Assembly: GCA_002372275.1 (NCBI GenBank)
Contig: DFFP01000016.1
Coordinates: 1 to 40,318, forward strand
From: Alphaproteobacteria bacterium UBA3773
GTDB lineage: Bacteria > Pseudomonadota > Alphaproteobacteria > RF32 > CAG-239
Direction: 5' to 3'
Length of the DNA: 40,318 bases
Of the stretch, positions 32,302 through 39,302 are shown piece by piece. How positions within the stretch are numbered: position 1 is the stretch's first letter; the number at the start of each line of letters is the position of its first letter. The notes below the pieces were generated by a model, which saw nothing but the letters and a program-made list of their open reading frames with translations, was not told where the DNA came from and ran no database searches. The position numbers and the translations under genes were made by a program.

Positions 32302-32501
32302 AGTCAATCCTTTTTAAAATATTTATCAAGGACTGCGTTTTTATGCTGAAATAAGGTATTGAAAAATAAGGAACAATTTATTTCAATATAAAAAATTGTT
32401 TTTCATGAGTCAATAATTAATTTTAAAAAAACATCAAAATTGCCTGCTACTATGAAATTATAGGTATATTTCTTGTGTTAATCAAATTATCCCCAGAAAT
32501 A

Positions 32502-32510
32502 TGGTAAAAT
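32502..32510 (+). promoter_or_regulatory. Putative extended -10 promoter of the peptide gene
   Basis: TGGTAAAAT (TG-n-TAAAAT) at 32502-32510 lies about 96 bp before the peptide ATG; no strong -35 is seen. The leader holds short G/C-rich inverted segments (GGTGGG ... CACCGCC). The remaining 32302-32500 region is AT-rich without genes. Confidence 0.45.
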
Positions 32511-32605
32511 ATTGTTCGCTTTCTTGCAATATTGATGGTGGGCAATAAACGGTAAATGCACCGCCGATGGAAAAGGTGTAGAACTATTTTATAAGGATTT
32601 TTAAT

Positions 32606-32707
32606 ATGTTAAAAATTACAGAAATTTGTGATCACAACATCAAAATGATGGGTAAATGCCCGGAATGGACAGAAAGTATGTGCGGTATTAACTACCGTCA
32701 GTCATAG
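32606..32707 (+). CDS. 33-aa candidate RiPP precursor peptide A
   Basis: A short gene with AAGGA 8 nt before the ATG encodes 33 residues, ending C-P-E-W-T-E-S-M-C-G-I-N-Y-R-Q-S. Cys lie at positions 8, 18 and 26, with Trp21 and Tyr30 as candidate targets of modification. It is directly followed by its own terminator and then by genes for a kinase-fold enzyme and a radical SAM/SPASM enzyme with a peptide-binding domain. That order, the small size and the Cys/Trp/Tyr-rich C-terminus are typical of ribosomally made, modified peptides. The second peptide (35340) shares an E-W ... Y-R pattern. Product and activity are unknown. Confidence 0.75.
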   Translation: MLKITEICDHNIKMMGKCPEWTESMCGINYRQS

Positions 32708-32714
32708 TTGTATG

Positions 32715-32751
32715 GTCAGCGGATGGATTCGTCCGCTGACTTTTCTTTTTT
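32715..32751 (+). terminator. Terminator directly after peptide A
   Basis: A 9-bp perfect stem GTCAGCGGA/TCCGCTGAC (32715-32723 with 32732-32740) is followed by TTTTCTTTTTT. A leaky terminator here would keep peptide mRNA in excess over the enzymes. Confidence 0.92.
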
Positions 32752-32802
32752 ATAACAAAGTATTTTGATATGACGTTACCGGCAGCGCAAAGAGGTAGTG
32801 TC

Positions 32803-32949
32803 ATGTTTGTGTATGATGAACAAAGCAATCAATTATGTTCGCTTACGGAGTTTTACAAAATTACACGCTTGTGCTGTTTTATAGAGAATAATAGTCGCAC
32901 GTATGTATTTGATAAAAATAATATTTGTTGTTCAGTAAATGATATATAG
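32803..32949 (+). CDS. 48-aa Cys-rich small ORF in the RiPP cluster
   Basis: From ATG 32803 (AGAGG 8 nt upstream) a 48-aa frame runs to TAG; an ATG at 32770 would give 59 aa but has no ribosome site. The product has five Cys, including two C-C pairs (T-R-L-C-C-F-I-E-N-N and N-I-C-C-S-V-N-D-I), with aromatic residues between. It ends 16 bp before the most likely start of the kinase-fold gene, or overlaps its alternative start at 32939. It could be a further peptide substrate, an immunity or accessory protein, or chance. The evidence is the ribosome site and position only. Confidence 0.45.
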   Translation: MFVYDEQSNQLCSLTEFYKITRLCCFIENNSRTYVFDKNNICCSVNDI

Positions 32950-32965
32950 TTTGGAAAAAAATAAT

Positions 32966-33886
32966 ATGGCATTTGATTTTTTGAAATTTCACACTTTTGA
33001 AGTGTTGGGGGATGATGTTTTAGGTGCAGCGTTTTTACCGCCACAAGCTGCCGGAAACAATCAGGTTTGTTTGATTTCGGTGCGTCACGGGCGTGCCGTT
33101 ACGATGAAAATTGATGATTTAGCGTGGATAAACATCAAAGGAATCGGTTGGACTTTCGGCGGTCCGCAGATTTTCCGCTCTCGTAAAGATGAAAATATGA
33201 TGTACGGTTTAATGGATGAAGCTGATGCCGAGCGGGAATTTACTGTTTCCAAATATCTGCAACAACTTACTCCGGATGCTCCGAAGATTTTAGGTTATAA
33301 AAAGTTTACATCTCTTGAAAATGCCGAATCTCGCTACGGCGATATTATTAATATTAAGCACACAAACGGTCAAGAAGTTAAGCCGTGTGTTTTATACACA
33401 CAATGCAAATCACCGTTCAGAATGTCGGATGTGGCATTTTATAACGATGAGGCCAGAGATGAAATGCTTGCCTTTTACAGCAATTATTTCAAATGTACAC
33501 CACAAGAATATATTTATAAATTTGCGCATAAATTAGCGGAACAAATCGGGTTGTTTCATGCCAAAGGGATTATTAACGACTCTCTTTATTGGGATAATAT
33601 TACCCTTTGTGCCGAAATTGTGGACTATGAGTGGCTGACCGTGCCGGGGATGGTATTGCCGAACGGACAGGATGCCGAACATTATATTCCCGATGAGCGT
33701 AAAGAAAAAGAAATTGTCTATGCCATAGAAGCAATATTAAGAATGGCGGAGTTGTTTCAACTCAAAGCGGATTTTTACAAGGTTTTGGATGCATTGATTG
33801 AAGGGCATCAAATACACAATCCGGATTTTATTAAACAATCAGAATTTTTAACGCGCATGAAAAATCGTGAAAAGTTTATTTTTTAG
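32966..33886 (+). CDS. Kinase-fold protein with SelO-like motifs
   Basis: The 306-aa protein starts at ATG 32966 (GGAAAA upstream; ATG 32939 adds nine residues). It has a pattern like the SelO pseudokinase/AMPylase family and other kinase-fold enzymes: I-N-I-K-G-I-G-W-T near residue 55 with Lys58 in place of the SelO K-G-x-G, an acidic helix A-D-A-E-R-E-F near 89, then G-I-I-N-D-S-L-Y-W-D-N-I-T at 201-213 with N-D and D-N, and I-V-D-Y-E at 218-222, like the SelO N-T-D-N ... D-Y-G. SelO proteins are about twice this length. It may transfer AMP or phosphate, presumably to the peptides; the assignment rests on motifs only. It lies 9 bp before the radical SAM gene. Confidence 0.7.
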   Translation: MAFDFLKFHTFEVLGDDVLGAAFLPPQAAGNNQVCLISVRHGRAVTMKIDDLAWINIKGIGWTFGGPQIFRSRKDENMMYGLMDEADAEREFTVSKYLQQLTPDAPKILGYKKFTSLENAESRYGDIINIKHTNGQEVKPCVLYTQCKSPFRMSDVAFYNDEARDEMLAFYSNYFKCTPQEYIYKFAHKLAEQIGLFHAKGIINDSLYWDNITLCAEIVDYEWLTVPGMVLPNGQDAEHYIPDERKEKEIVYAIEAILRMAELFQLKADFYKVLDALIEGHQIHNPDFIKQSEFLTRMKNREKFIF

Positions 33887-33895
33887 GAGAACTTA

Positions 33896-35329
33896 ATGTA
33901 TCAAACCGTAACCATACCGGAGTGGATTGCCTGCCGCAGTTATTTGGTTGGCACAGAAGAAAGCAAAACCATTATTGCCAACAATAAAACTCATAAATCC
34001 ATCTTGTTGGATGGTCCGGCATCGGATTTATACCATTTTTTATGTGAGAATAATACAACAACAAAGGACGATTTGCTCACATATGCCAAAGACCATGGGG
34101 TGAGCGCGGAAATTGAGGGTTTTATTGAACAGTTGCATACACTTAAAATGGTGGGGTTTGATACAGATTCGGAAGATGATTATGTTTCAGCACCGCTTAA
34201 CTATAATCAAGATGCCGAAGAAAAAAGTAAAGGCGCGATAGAAGACCGCATGGCTAAATGGGCATTCGGCAAAGGGTTTTTGTGGTCGGTATTTATGGAG
34301 CTGACCTATAAATGCAATTTGCGCTGCATTCACTGCTATAATCCGGCATTCAGAGGTGAGCAGGAAATCAGTTTTGAAAAAGCTAAGGAAGTGATCGATG
34401 ATGCAGTAGAACTCGGATGTTTTGAACTGACTGTTTCAGGCGGCGAATGTACACTGGATAGTGATTTTATCAAAATTATTGAATATGCACGGCACAAGCG
34501 TTTAAATGTACATATTTTTACCAATGGTTTGTCGCTGTACCAAAAACCGGATTTGCTGAAAAAAATTGTGTCATTGTATCCGTATCAGGTGGGTGTTAGT
34601 CTTTATTCTGCAGACAAGACGCAGCATGAAAAGGTGACAACAGTTGCAGGCTCATGGGAAAAATCAGTGTCGGTGTTGGAAGAATTGAAAAAATATGGTG
34701 TTCATTCGCAAGTCAAAGCCGTTCAACTTAATGAAACGGTTGATACATGGCGCGAGACCATAGAACTGGCTAAAAAATATGATACAGCAATAGCTATCGA
34801 TGTTACTTTAACGCCGACAATCGAAGGAAATAAAAAAACTTGGGCTCATATGGTTAGCGATGAAAAACTGATAGAATTATTCAGTGATCCGGAATCGCCG
34901 CTGTATGTCGGCGGATGGACCGAACCTCCTGAAATTGATGTGAATCGTGACGGACCATGTTATGCCGGTAGTCATACCATTTTAATCAGACCGAATTTAG
35001 ACGTGACCGCTTGTGTGAGTTTGCCGCTCAAATTCGGTTCGGTTCAAACGCAGCGTTTGAAAGATATTTGGACAGACGGACAAACTAACGCGGAATCTGA
35101 ATTATATAAATGGCAGCATATCACTTTGGCCGCATTTAAAGATTGTTTTAAAGAAGATTATTGCCGTTTTTGCCACTTTTGCGCGGGAATGGGTATGTTA
35201 GAGGATAAGCTTTATGCAAAATCCGAACTCTTGTGCAAGCTCGCCAAAATGAAAATGAAAGTTTATGACGAACTGAAAAACAAGCAAACAGATAAACCTT
35301 ATCAAGCAGGTATATGTCAGATGAAATAA
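33896..35329 (+). CDS. Radical SAM/SPASM peptide maturase with N-terminal PqqD-like domain
   Basis: The 477-aa enzyme has three parts. Residues 1-90 look like a PqqD-like RiPP recognition element (S-I-L-L-D-G-P-A-S-D-L-Y-H-F-L). The radical SAM core has C-N-L-R-C-I-H-C (Cys140, 144, 147) for the catalytic 4Fe-4S cluster and S-G-G-E (181-184) for SAM binding. The C-terminal SPASM-type region has Cys355, Cys373, Cys417, Cys423, Cys426, Cys429 and Cys447 (C-R-F-C-H-F-C). The set fits peptide-modifying enzymes such as PqqE, MftC and cyclophane or thioether synthases. AGGAG precedes the ATG. The bond it makes here is unknown. Confidence 0.93.
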   Translation: MYQTVTIPEWIACRSYLVGTEESKTIIANNKTHKSILLDGPASDLYHFLCENNTTTKDDLLTYAKDHGVSAEIEGFIEQLHTLKMVGFDTDSEDDYVSAPLNYNQDAEEKSKGAIEDRMAKWAFGKGFLWSVFMELTYKCNLRCIHCYNPAFRGEQEISFEKAKEVIDDAVELGCFELTVSGGECTLDSDFIKIIEYARHKRLNVHIFTNGLSLYQKPDLLKKIVSLYPYQVGVSLYSADKTQHEKVTTVAGSWEKSVSVLEELKKYGVHSQVKAVQLNETVDTWRETIELAKKYDTAIAIDVTLTPTIEGNKKTWAHMVSDEKLIELFSDPESPLYVGGWTEPPEIDVNRDGPCYAGSHTILIRPNLDVTACVSLPLKFGSVQTQRLKDIWTDGQTNAESELYKWQHITLAAFKDCFKEDYCRFCHFCAGMGMLEDKLYAKSELLCKLAKMKMKVYDELKNKQTDKPYQAGICQMK

Positions 35330-35339
35330 GGATGATATG

Positions 35340-35489
35340 ATGTGGAAGTTATTGAGAGGTATATTTGTTAAAATATTCGGGGTAGATAAATTGCCTCAAA
35401 CCATAGGTCATAATACCTGTGCCGGTGATTGTTTCTGCGTCGTAGCGAATGAATGGAATGATAATCATTATAGAACAGATTGGTGGTAG
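35340..35489 (+). CDS. 49-aa candidate RiPP precursor peptide B
   Basis: Ten bases after the radical SAM gene, with AAGGA 7 nt before the ATG, a 49-codon frame encodes a basic, hydrophobic leader (M-W-K-L-L-R-G-I-F-V-K-I-F-G), then T-C-A-G-D-C-F-C-V-V and the aromatic C-terminus N-E-W-N-D-N-H-Y-R-T-D-W-W. Three Cys (27, 31, 33), three Trp and one Tyr in the last 23 residues make a dense target for radical SAM cross-linking. It shares the E-W ... Y-R order with peptide A. W-N-D and similar three-residue aromatic motifs occur in cyclophane RiPPs; whether that applies is open. Confidence 0.75.
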   Translation: MWKLLRGIFVKIFGVDKLPQTIGHNTCAGDCFCVVANEWNDNHYRTDWW

Positions 35490-35605
35490 AGAAAAATATG
35501 TTTTGGATAACAGCTTCAATTTTAATACCGGTTTGTTTGATTATTTTTAATCGACCCAAACCAAATAACACAAATAACAACAGAATTTATAAAGGAGTAA
35601 TAATC

Positions 35606-35851
35606 ATGGAAAAATTAGATGCCATTATGTTAAAAGATGAAGAGGGAATGCATTATATTCCGCTCAAAAATATTAACTCTGTCTGCGAGGAAATCGGAAA
35701 ATATGATTATAAAAACGGAGAATATAGGGAATTATATTCAAAGCCGCGCTATGTCATTAGAACAGTCAATGGTAGTGAAAGTTTCCTCGTTACAAAACAA
35801 GTTTATCAAAAGATAATCGAAACATGCTATAATATTATATTGAGTTTATAA
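35606..35851 (+). CDS. 81-aa small protein after the peptide cluster
   Basis: A strong AAAGGAG 8 nt before ATG 35606 gives an 81-aa soluble protein. The same frame stays open from ATG 35498, which would add a hydrophobic helix (F-W-I-T-A-S-I-L-I-P-V-C-L-I-I-F), so a 117-aa membrane-anchored form is possible. The core (H-Y-I-P-L-K-N-I-N-S-V and Y-V-I-R-T-V-N-G-S-E-S-F-L-V-T) resembles small beta-rich regulators such as FlbD or LytTR-like folds, but this is only a visual impression. It may belong to the peptide operon. Confidence 0.65.
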   Translation: MEKLDAIMLKDEEGMHYIPLKNINSVCEEIGKYDYKNGEYRELYSKPRYVIRTVNGSESFLVTKQVYQKIIETCYNIILSL

Positions 35852-35875
35852 TGAAAGGAGTGTGAAAAAAGTATC

Positions 35876-36091
35876 ATGTCACATAGTTTACCAAAATCAT
35901 TTAAATGTTGCCTGACATGCGCTTATTGGTGCGGGATGCGCAAATTGACAATGTTTGAACACTATGTTGAAACCGATGATGTTTCAACAAGAGGAATGTG
36001 TGCAAACCAAAACGGATATTATCATCAAGATACAGAAACGATGACTTGTTGCCCCGCATATCAGGTTATGCCGGCACTCCGTGATGATTAA
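35876..36091 (+). CDS. Small Cys-rich (probable zinc-binding) protein
   Basis: The 71-aa protein has F-K-C-C-L-T-C-A-Y-W-C-G near the start, G-M-C-A-N in the middle and M-T-C-C-P-A-Y near the end: paired Cys suited to one or two zinc sites. Small proteins with C-x-x-C-x-Y-W ... C are common in phages and plasmids, with no known role. The best Shine-Dalgarno (AAAGGAG) lies 15 nt before the ATG, farther than usual, and no alternative in-frame start exists. It has no signal peptide. Confidence 0.68.
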   Translation: MSHSLPKSFKCCLTCAYWCGMRKLTMFEHYVETDDVSTRGMCANQNGYYHQDTETMTCCPAYQVMPALRDD

Positions 36092-36125
36092 AGAAAAATA
36101 GAGTAAATTTTTAAAAAGTAAAAAA

Positions 36126-36733
36126 ATGACAAGAGATGAGATAATCAAATTTTTAAAGGATAACTGGTGGTGGATATGGATTGCTGTTTATATGCTCATT
36201 TGTGCTTGCAAACAGAATATGACCAGAAAAGAGTATTACCGTTCAGGCAGAATTAGAACAGTATCTCCTTATAAGAATGGGGTTATACATGGAACAGTGG
36301 TAGAGTACTATGAAAATGGTAAAATAAAAATAAAAGAGGATTATTAGAAGGGAATCCAACGCGGCAAGTATATGATGTATTATGAAAACGGTGCATTGCA
36401 AAAATATGTTGAGGAAGCTTGCTATAACGAGCCTTATAATGGTGTGTGTGGTGCGAATTTTATGAAAATGGGTAATTAAAAGATAAACGTCAGTACCAAA
36501 ATGCAACAGTTGTCGGTTACCGAACTGAATATTATCCAAACGGACAGCTAAAAAAGGAAGAACATTATCAAAACGGCGAGCGGGTAGGTATGCAAAAAGA
36601 ATATCGTGAAACAGGTGAACTTGAATGGGAAACGCCTTATAAGGACGGCAAAAAAGACGGCGTCGTTAAACGATATAATCAAAAAGGAGAAGTTGAAGCA
36701 ACTGTCTTATATAAAGATGGTTGGAGAATGTAA
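36126..36733 (+). pseudogene. Decayed MORN/YwqK-like repeat protein
   Basis: The first 73 codons encode an N-terminal membrane helix (N-W-W-W-I-W-I-A-V-Y-M-L-I) and the first repeats of the type Y-Y-x-x-G-x-I ... Y-K-N-G. A TAG at 36345 interrupts it; the same frame then continues (G-K-Y-M-M-Y-Y-E-N-G-A-L-Q), a frameshift near 36440 moves to E-F-Y-E-N-G, a TAA near 36470 follows, and finally Y-R-T-E-Y-Y-P-N-G-Q-L-K-K-E-E ... D-G-W-R-M to a TAA at 36731. Restored, it would be about 200 aa of repeats like YwqK-family antitoxins. At least three inactivating changes mean it is dead. Confidence 0.8.
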
Positions 36734-36754
36734 TTTATTGAAAGGAACAAAACA

Positions 36755-36964
36755 ATGGTTAGTCAATCAAAATTAGAACAGGCAGAGAGGAATCAAGGAA
36801 TGCAGTCAAATCCGAAAAAACGTGTTTTATTTACGCTTTTGATAGCCTTAATCTTTGGAATTTTAACATTTTCGTTTAAAATCATAAAATTTTTGTTCAA
36901 AATCATAAACCGTCAACTTGAACGTGACTTACAAGTATCTCATAAAAATTTGTTCAACGACTAA
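36755..36964 (+). CDS. Small single-helix membrane protein
   Basis: The 69-aa protein has AAAGGA before the ATG. A hydrophilic start is followed by one hydrophobic segment (V-L-F-T-L-L-I-A-L-I-F-G-I-L-T-F) and a basic, amphipathic helix (K-I-I-K-F-L-F-K-I-I-N-R-Q-L). It is likely inserted in the inner membrane. It reads with the genes around it in the plus direction, but has no recognisable family. Confidence 0.65.
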   Translation: MVSQSKLEQAERNQGMQSNPKKRVLFTLLIALIFGILTFSFKIIKFLFKIINRQLERDLQVSHKNLFND

Positions 36965-36990
36965 ATATTGCGCAACTTGCAGGTTATGTA

Positions 36991-37473
36991 ATGAATATTT
37001 TAATGATTTTGATCGGTGTGGCTTTGATGGTGGTTTTGGCTTGGCTCTATGCAGTCAAGAAAAGAAACTTTATGGCAAAAGGCCCTTATCAAAAAGATAT
37101 TAAACATTGGAAACACCATAAACAAGTTTTTGAAGAAACAATAAAGGAGTATATGTCTGTTTTACGTTATGCTATTTTTCGTGATTATTCTTTCAAAACA
37201 TCTGATTTTAACGAAAATGTTACCGTTTATTGTGATCAGCAAAAAACTTTTAATGACTTAAAACATTTGATGGTGACAAGAGTTGCGGGAATTAAACAGA
37301 AATTTCATGAAAAAATCAAATCAAACCATGATGACCTGATTAAAACAGAAATAACCGAATTGGGGCCAAATGCCATTCAAATTGATTATATGACCGTTTC
37401 GGCACATAAACTCATTTTTAGTGCAAATTTAATACAACAACCTCAACAAGAAATGATGGATAACAAACAATGA
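36991..37473 (+). CDS. Membrane-anchored protein of unknown function
   Basis: The 160-aa protein begins with one membrane helix (I-L-M-I-L-I-G-V-A-L-M-V-V-L-A-W-L-Y) and then has a soluble, mixed helical domain with many Lys and His (H-W-K-H-H-K-Q-V-F-E-E-T). The stop overlaps the start of the ankyrin gene by four bases (ATGA), a clear sign of translational coupling, so the two products probably work together. No Shine-Dalgarno of note precedes the ATG. The family is not recognised. Confidence 0.7.
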   Translation: MNILMILIGVALMVVLAWLYAVKKRNFMAKGPYQKDIKHWKHHKQVFEETIKEYMSVLRYAIFRDYSFKTSDFNENVTVYCDQQKTFNDLKHLMVTRVAGIKQKFHEKIKSNHDDLIKTEITELGPNAIQIDYMTVSAHKLIFSANLIQQPQQEMMDNKQ

Positions 37474-38045
37474 TTGACACCAAAGAAGCAGACGAACAAT
37501 TACTCAAAGCATTATTCAATGATGACTTAACAGGCGTTGAAGATGCTATTAAAAAAGGTGCATCCCTGAATACACCTTATAATGAAAAAGGCTATACACC
37601 GTTTATGTGGATCTGCAAAGAATATATTTCAGCAGATGTTTTAGAATGGGCGATTAAACTCGGAGCAAGTGTCAAAAAGAGAAATAAAAATAAAGAAACA
37701 CCTCTCCATATTGTTGCACGCAAAAGAGGTTCTTTCTGTCCGTGCTTGAATGTTTTGATTAATCATGGTGCAGATGTCAATGCTCAGGATATCAATGGCA
37801 ACACACCATTGATGAGCTTACTTACTCATCCTCAGGTCAAACTCCGTATGAGTGTTGTTGAGGGATTATGTGATGCCGGAACAGATGTCTTTATCAAGAA
37901 TAAAGATGGTCAAACGGCATATGACATCGCAAAAGACAATCTGTCATTTCAGTCAGAAGAAATACTTGACTTTTTACAATGCGGACATTGGGATGAAGAA
38001 ATCACGGAAGATGATATTTGGATCAACGAATGCTCACCGATGTAA
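37470..38045 (+). CDS. Ankyrin-repeat protein, plus strand
   Basis: The 191-aa protein has about four ankyrin repeats: G-Y-T-P-F-M-W-I-C, N-K-E-T-P-L-H-I-V-A-R-K-R-G ... L-I-N-H-G-A-D-V-N-A-Q-D, N-G-N-T-P-L-M-S-L-L and D-G-Q-T-A-Y-D-I-A. The final 25 residues are acidic. Ankyrin proteins bind other proteins; in host-associated alphaproteobacteria they are often effectors, and on mobile elements they can be immunity or defence proteins. There is no signal peptide. It is coupled to the membrane protein gene upstream. Confidence 0.88.
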   Translation: MIDTKEADEQLLKALFNDDLTGVEDAIKKGASLNTPYNEKGYTPFMWICKEYISADVLEWAIKLGASVKKRNKNKETPLHIVARKRGSFCPCLNVLINHGADVNAQDINGNTPLMSLLTHPQVKLRMSVVEGLCDAGTDVFIKNKDGQTAYDIAKDNLSFQSEEILDFLQCGHWDEEITEDDIWINECSPM

Positions 38046-38084
38046 CCGATAAATATCTATGTCGTATATCAAAGGATTAAAAAA

Positions 38085-38264
38085 ATGAAAGATGCAAATA
38101 TCAAAAGAGAATGTCAAAAGATTGCGAGCGATATCAAAAAGTTGCATAACAAACTGATGGATATTTATTTTTCCATTGAAAACGAAGAAGAAAAGAAAAA
38201 ATATCAGCACCTTTTGGGTGCTGCAGGTCGCCTTTATAAAGCATTATGTATTTTAAGAGATTAA
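38085..38264 (+). CDS. 59-aa charged helical protein
   Basis: A frame just under 60 aa has AAAGGA 8 nt before the ATG. The product is Lys/Glu-rich (E-N-E-E-E-K-K-K-Y) and predicted to form two helices, with one Cys in each half. It follows the ankyrin gene by about 40 bp and its stop overlaps that of the convergent second ankyrin gene by 4 bp. It is likely real but of unknown function. Confidence 0.62.
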   Translation: MKDANIKRECQKIASDIKKLHNKLMDIYFSIENEEEKKKYQHLLGAAGRLYKALCILRD

Positions 38265-38701
38265 AACACCGCACCAAATCGTTTCAAAATCCCAATGTAG
38301 CGTGGTTCATATCGGTGTGCAAGGTATAATGCAGAAGCACCGGCTTTGCCCATATGTGCGACATCACATCCGTTTTTAAGCAATGTTTTCACAATTGGAA
38401 AACCGATTGAATAAGGAAAGATTTGTATCGCTCTCATGAGACAAGTATAATTCTCATCATCTGTTATATCAATATCAGCACCTGCTTGAATCAGATATTG
38501 TATCATCTCAACATTTGCACTTCTGACAGCATATTCCAAAGGGCTTGTGTTAAAAGCATCTTTGCCATTAATCGTTGCACCTTGTTTTAATAGTTGTTCA
38601 ACAGTGTAAAGATCGTTTTGAATCACGGCTTCAATTAATTGGCGCAATAAATAATTGTGTTTCTTTGCTGCTTTTAATTCTTTGATTTTATTATTATTCA
38701 T
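38261..38701 (-). CDS. Ankyrin-repeat protein, minus strand
   Basis: The 146-aa protein has three to four ankyrin repeats: D-L-Y-T-V-E-Q-L-L-K-Q-G-A-T-I-N-G-K-D, N-T-S-P-L-E-Y-A-V-R ... L-I-Q-A-G-A-D-I-D-I-T-D and L-L-K-N-G-C-D-V-A-H-M-G. It has no signal peptide. It is convergent with the 59-aa gene. It is not a close copy of the plus-strand ankyrin gene. Two different ankyrin genes within 1.3 kb on the element suggest a protein-binding or recognition role for this segment. Confidence 0.85.
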   Translation of the reverse strand: MNNNKIKELKAAKKHNYLLRQLIEAVIQNDLYTVEQLLKQGATINGKDAFNTSPLEYAVRSANVEMIQYLIQAGADIDITDDENYTCLMRAIQIFPYSIGFPIVKTLLKNGCDVAHMGKAGASALYLAHRYEPRYIGILKRFGAVF

Positions 38702-38837
38702 TAACTCATATCTCCTTGTAATTATATTTACAAAGATATTTATCTGTTAATTTGGAGATTTTGCAAAATGCGCAAGTTACCCAGGTCGCTAAAATTAATT
38801 ATTGACAATCCGTGTAATTGCTGCTCCATGGATAGTG

Positions 38838-38866
38838 TTGACTACAAACTACACGCAGTATGATAA
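38838..38866 (+). promoter_or_regulatory. Promoter of a putative small RNA
   Basis: TTGACT (38838-38843), a 17-bp spacer and TGATAA (38861-38866), with no coding sequence following. Confidence 0.6.
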
Positions 38867-38872
38867 GTAGCC

Positions 38873-38923
38873 CGGTTATTCCGGCAAGCCGAAGTGCCGT
38901 CAATCAAATGGCGGCACTTTTTG
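38873..38923 (+). ncRNA. Putative short RNA with intrinsic terminator
   Basis: Downstream of the promoter are small stems (CCGG/CCGG, CGGC/GCCG) and then a terminator stem AAGTGCCG/CGGCACTT (38892-38899 with 38912-38919) with TTTTT. An RNA of about 50 nt fits. It lies 380 bp upstream of the winged-helix gene beside an AT-rich repeat block, as copy-control RNAs do on plasmids. The rest of the 38702-39302 gap holds repeats but no gene. Confidence 0.5.
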
Positions 38924-38999
38924 TACGTCACTTCTTCTATTTCTATTTTACTAATCTTTATTATCTATTTCGTTAGAAGATGAACTATTATCTTTTTTT

Positions 39000-39050
39000 G
39001 ACTATTATAATAGACTATTTTATGACTATTATAATACTATTATATAAATA
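39000..39050. repeat. AT-rich tandem repeats upstream of the winged-helix gene
   Basis: GACTATTATAATA (39000-39012), GACTATTTTAT (39013-39023) and GACTATTATAATA (39024-39036) are head to tail, followed by CTATTATATAAATA. They could be binding sites (iterons or operators) for the 39303 protein or part of an origin. Confidence 0.6.
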
Positions 39051-39302
39051 AGATAGACCATATTTCACAAGGCTTACAAGAGGTTATAAAAAGATATTTG
39101 TTTTCATTTTTGCGCTTATGTGTTTTCACTTTCGGTGATAATTGTTTTTTCCTCTGACAATATATTTTTCTTTATATCCAAAAAATGACAATAAGCGTCG
39201 CAAATGGGCACTATAAACATTTTCTTCTCAAAAGTGTTCAATTTAAAATCTGCTCATCATTTTTGCTAAATACCTATGATAAAAAATTTATAGGAGAAAA
39301 AA

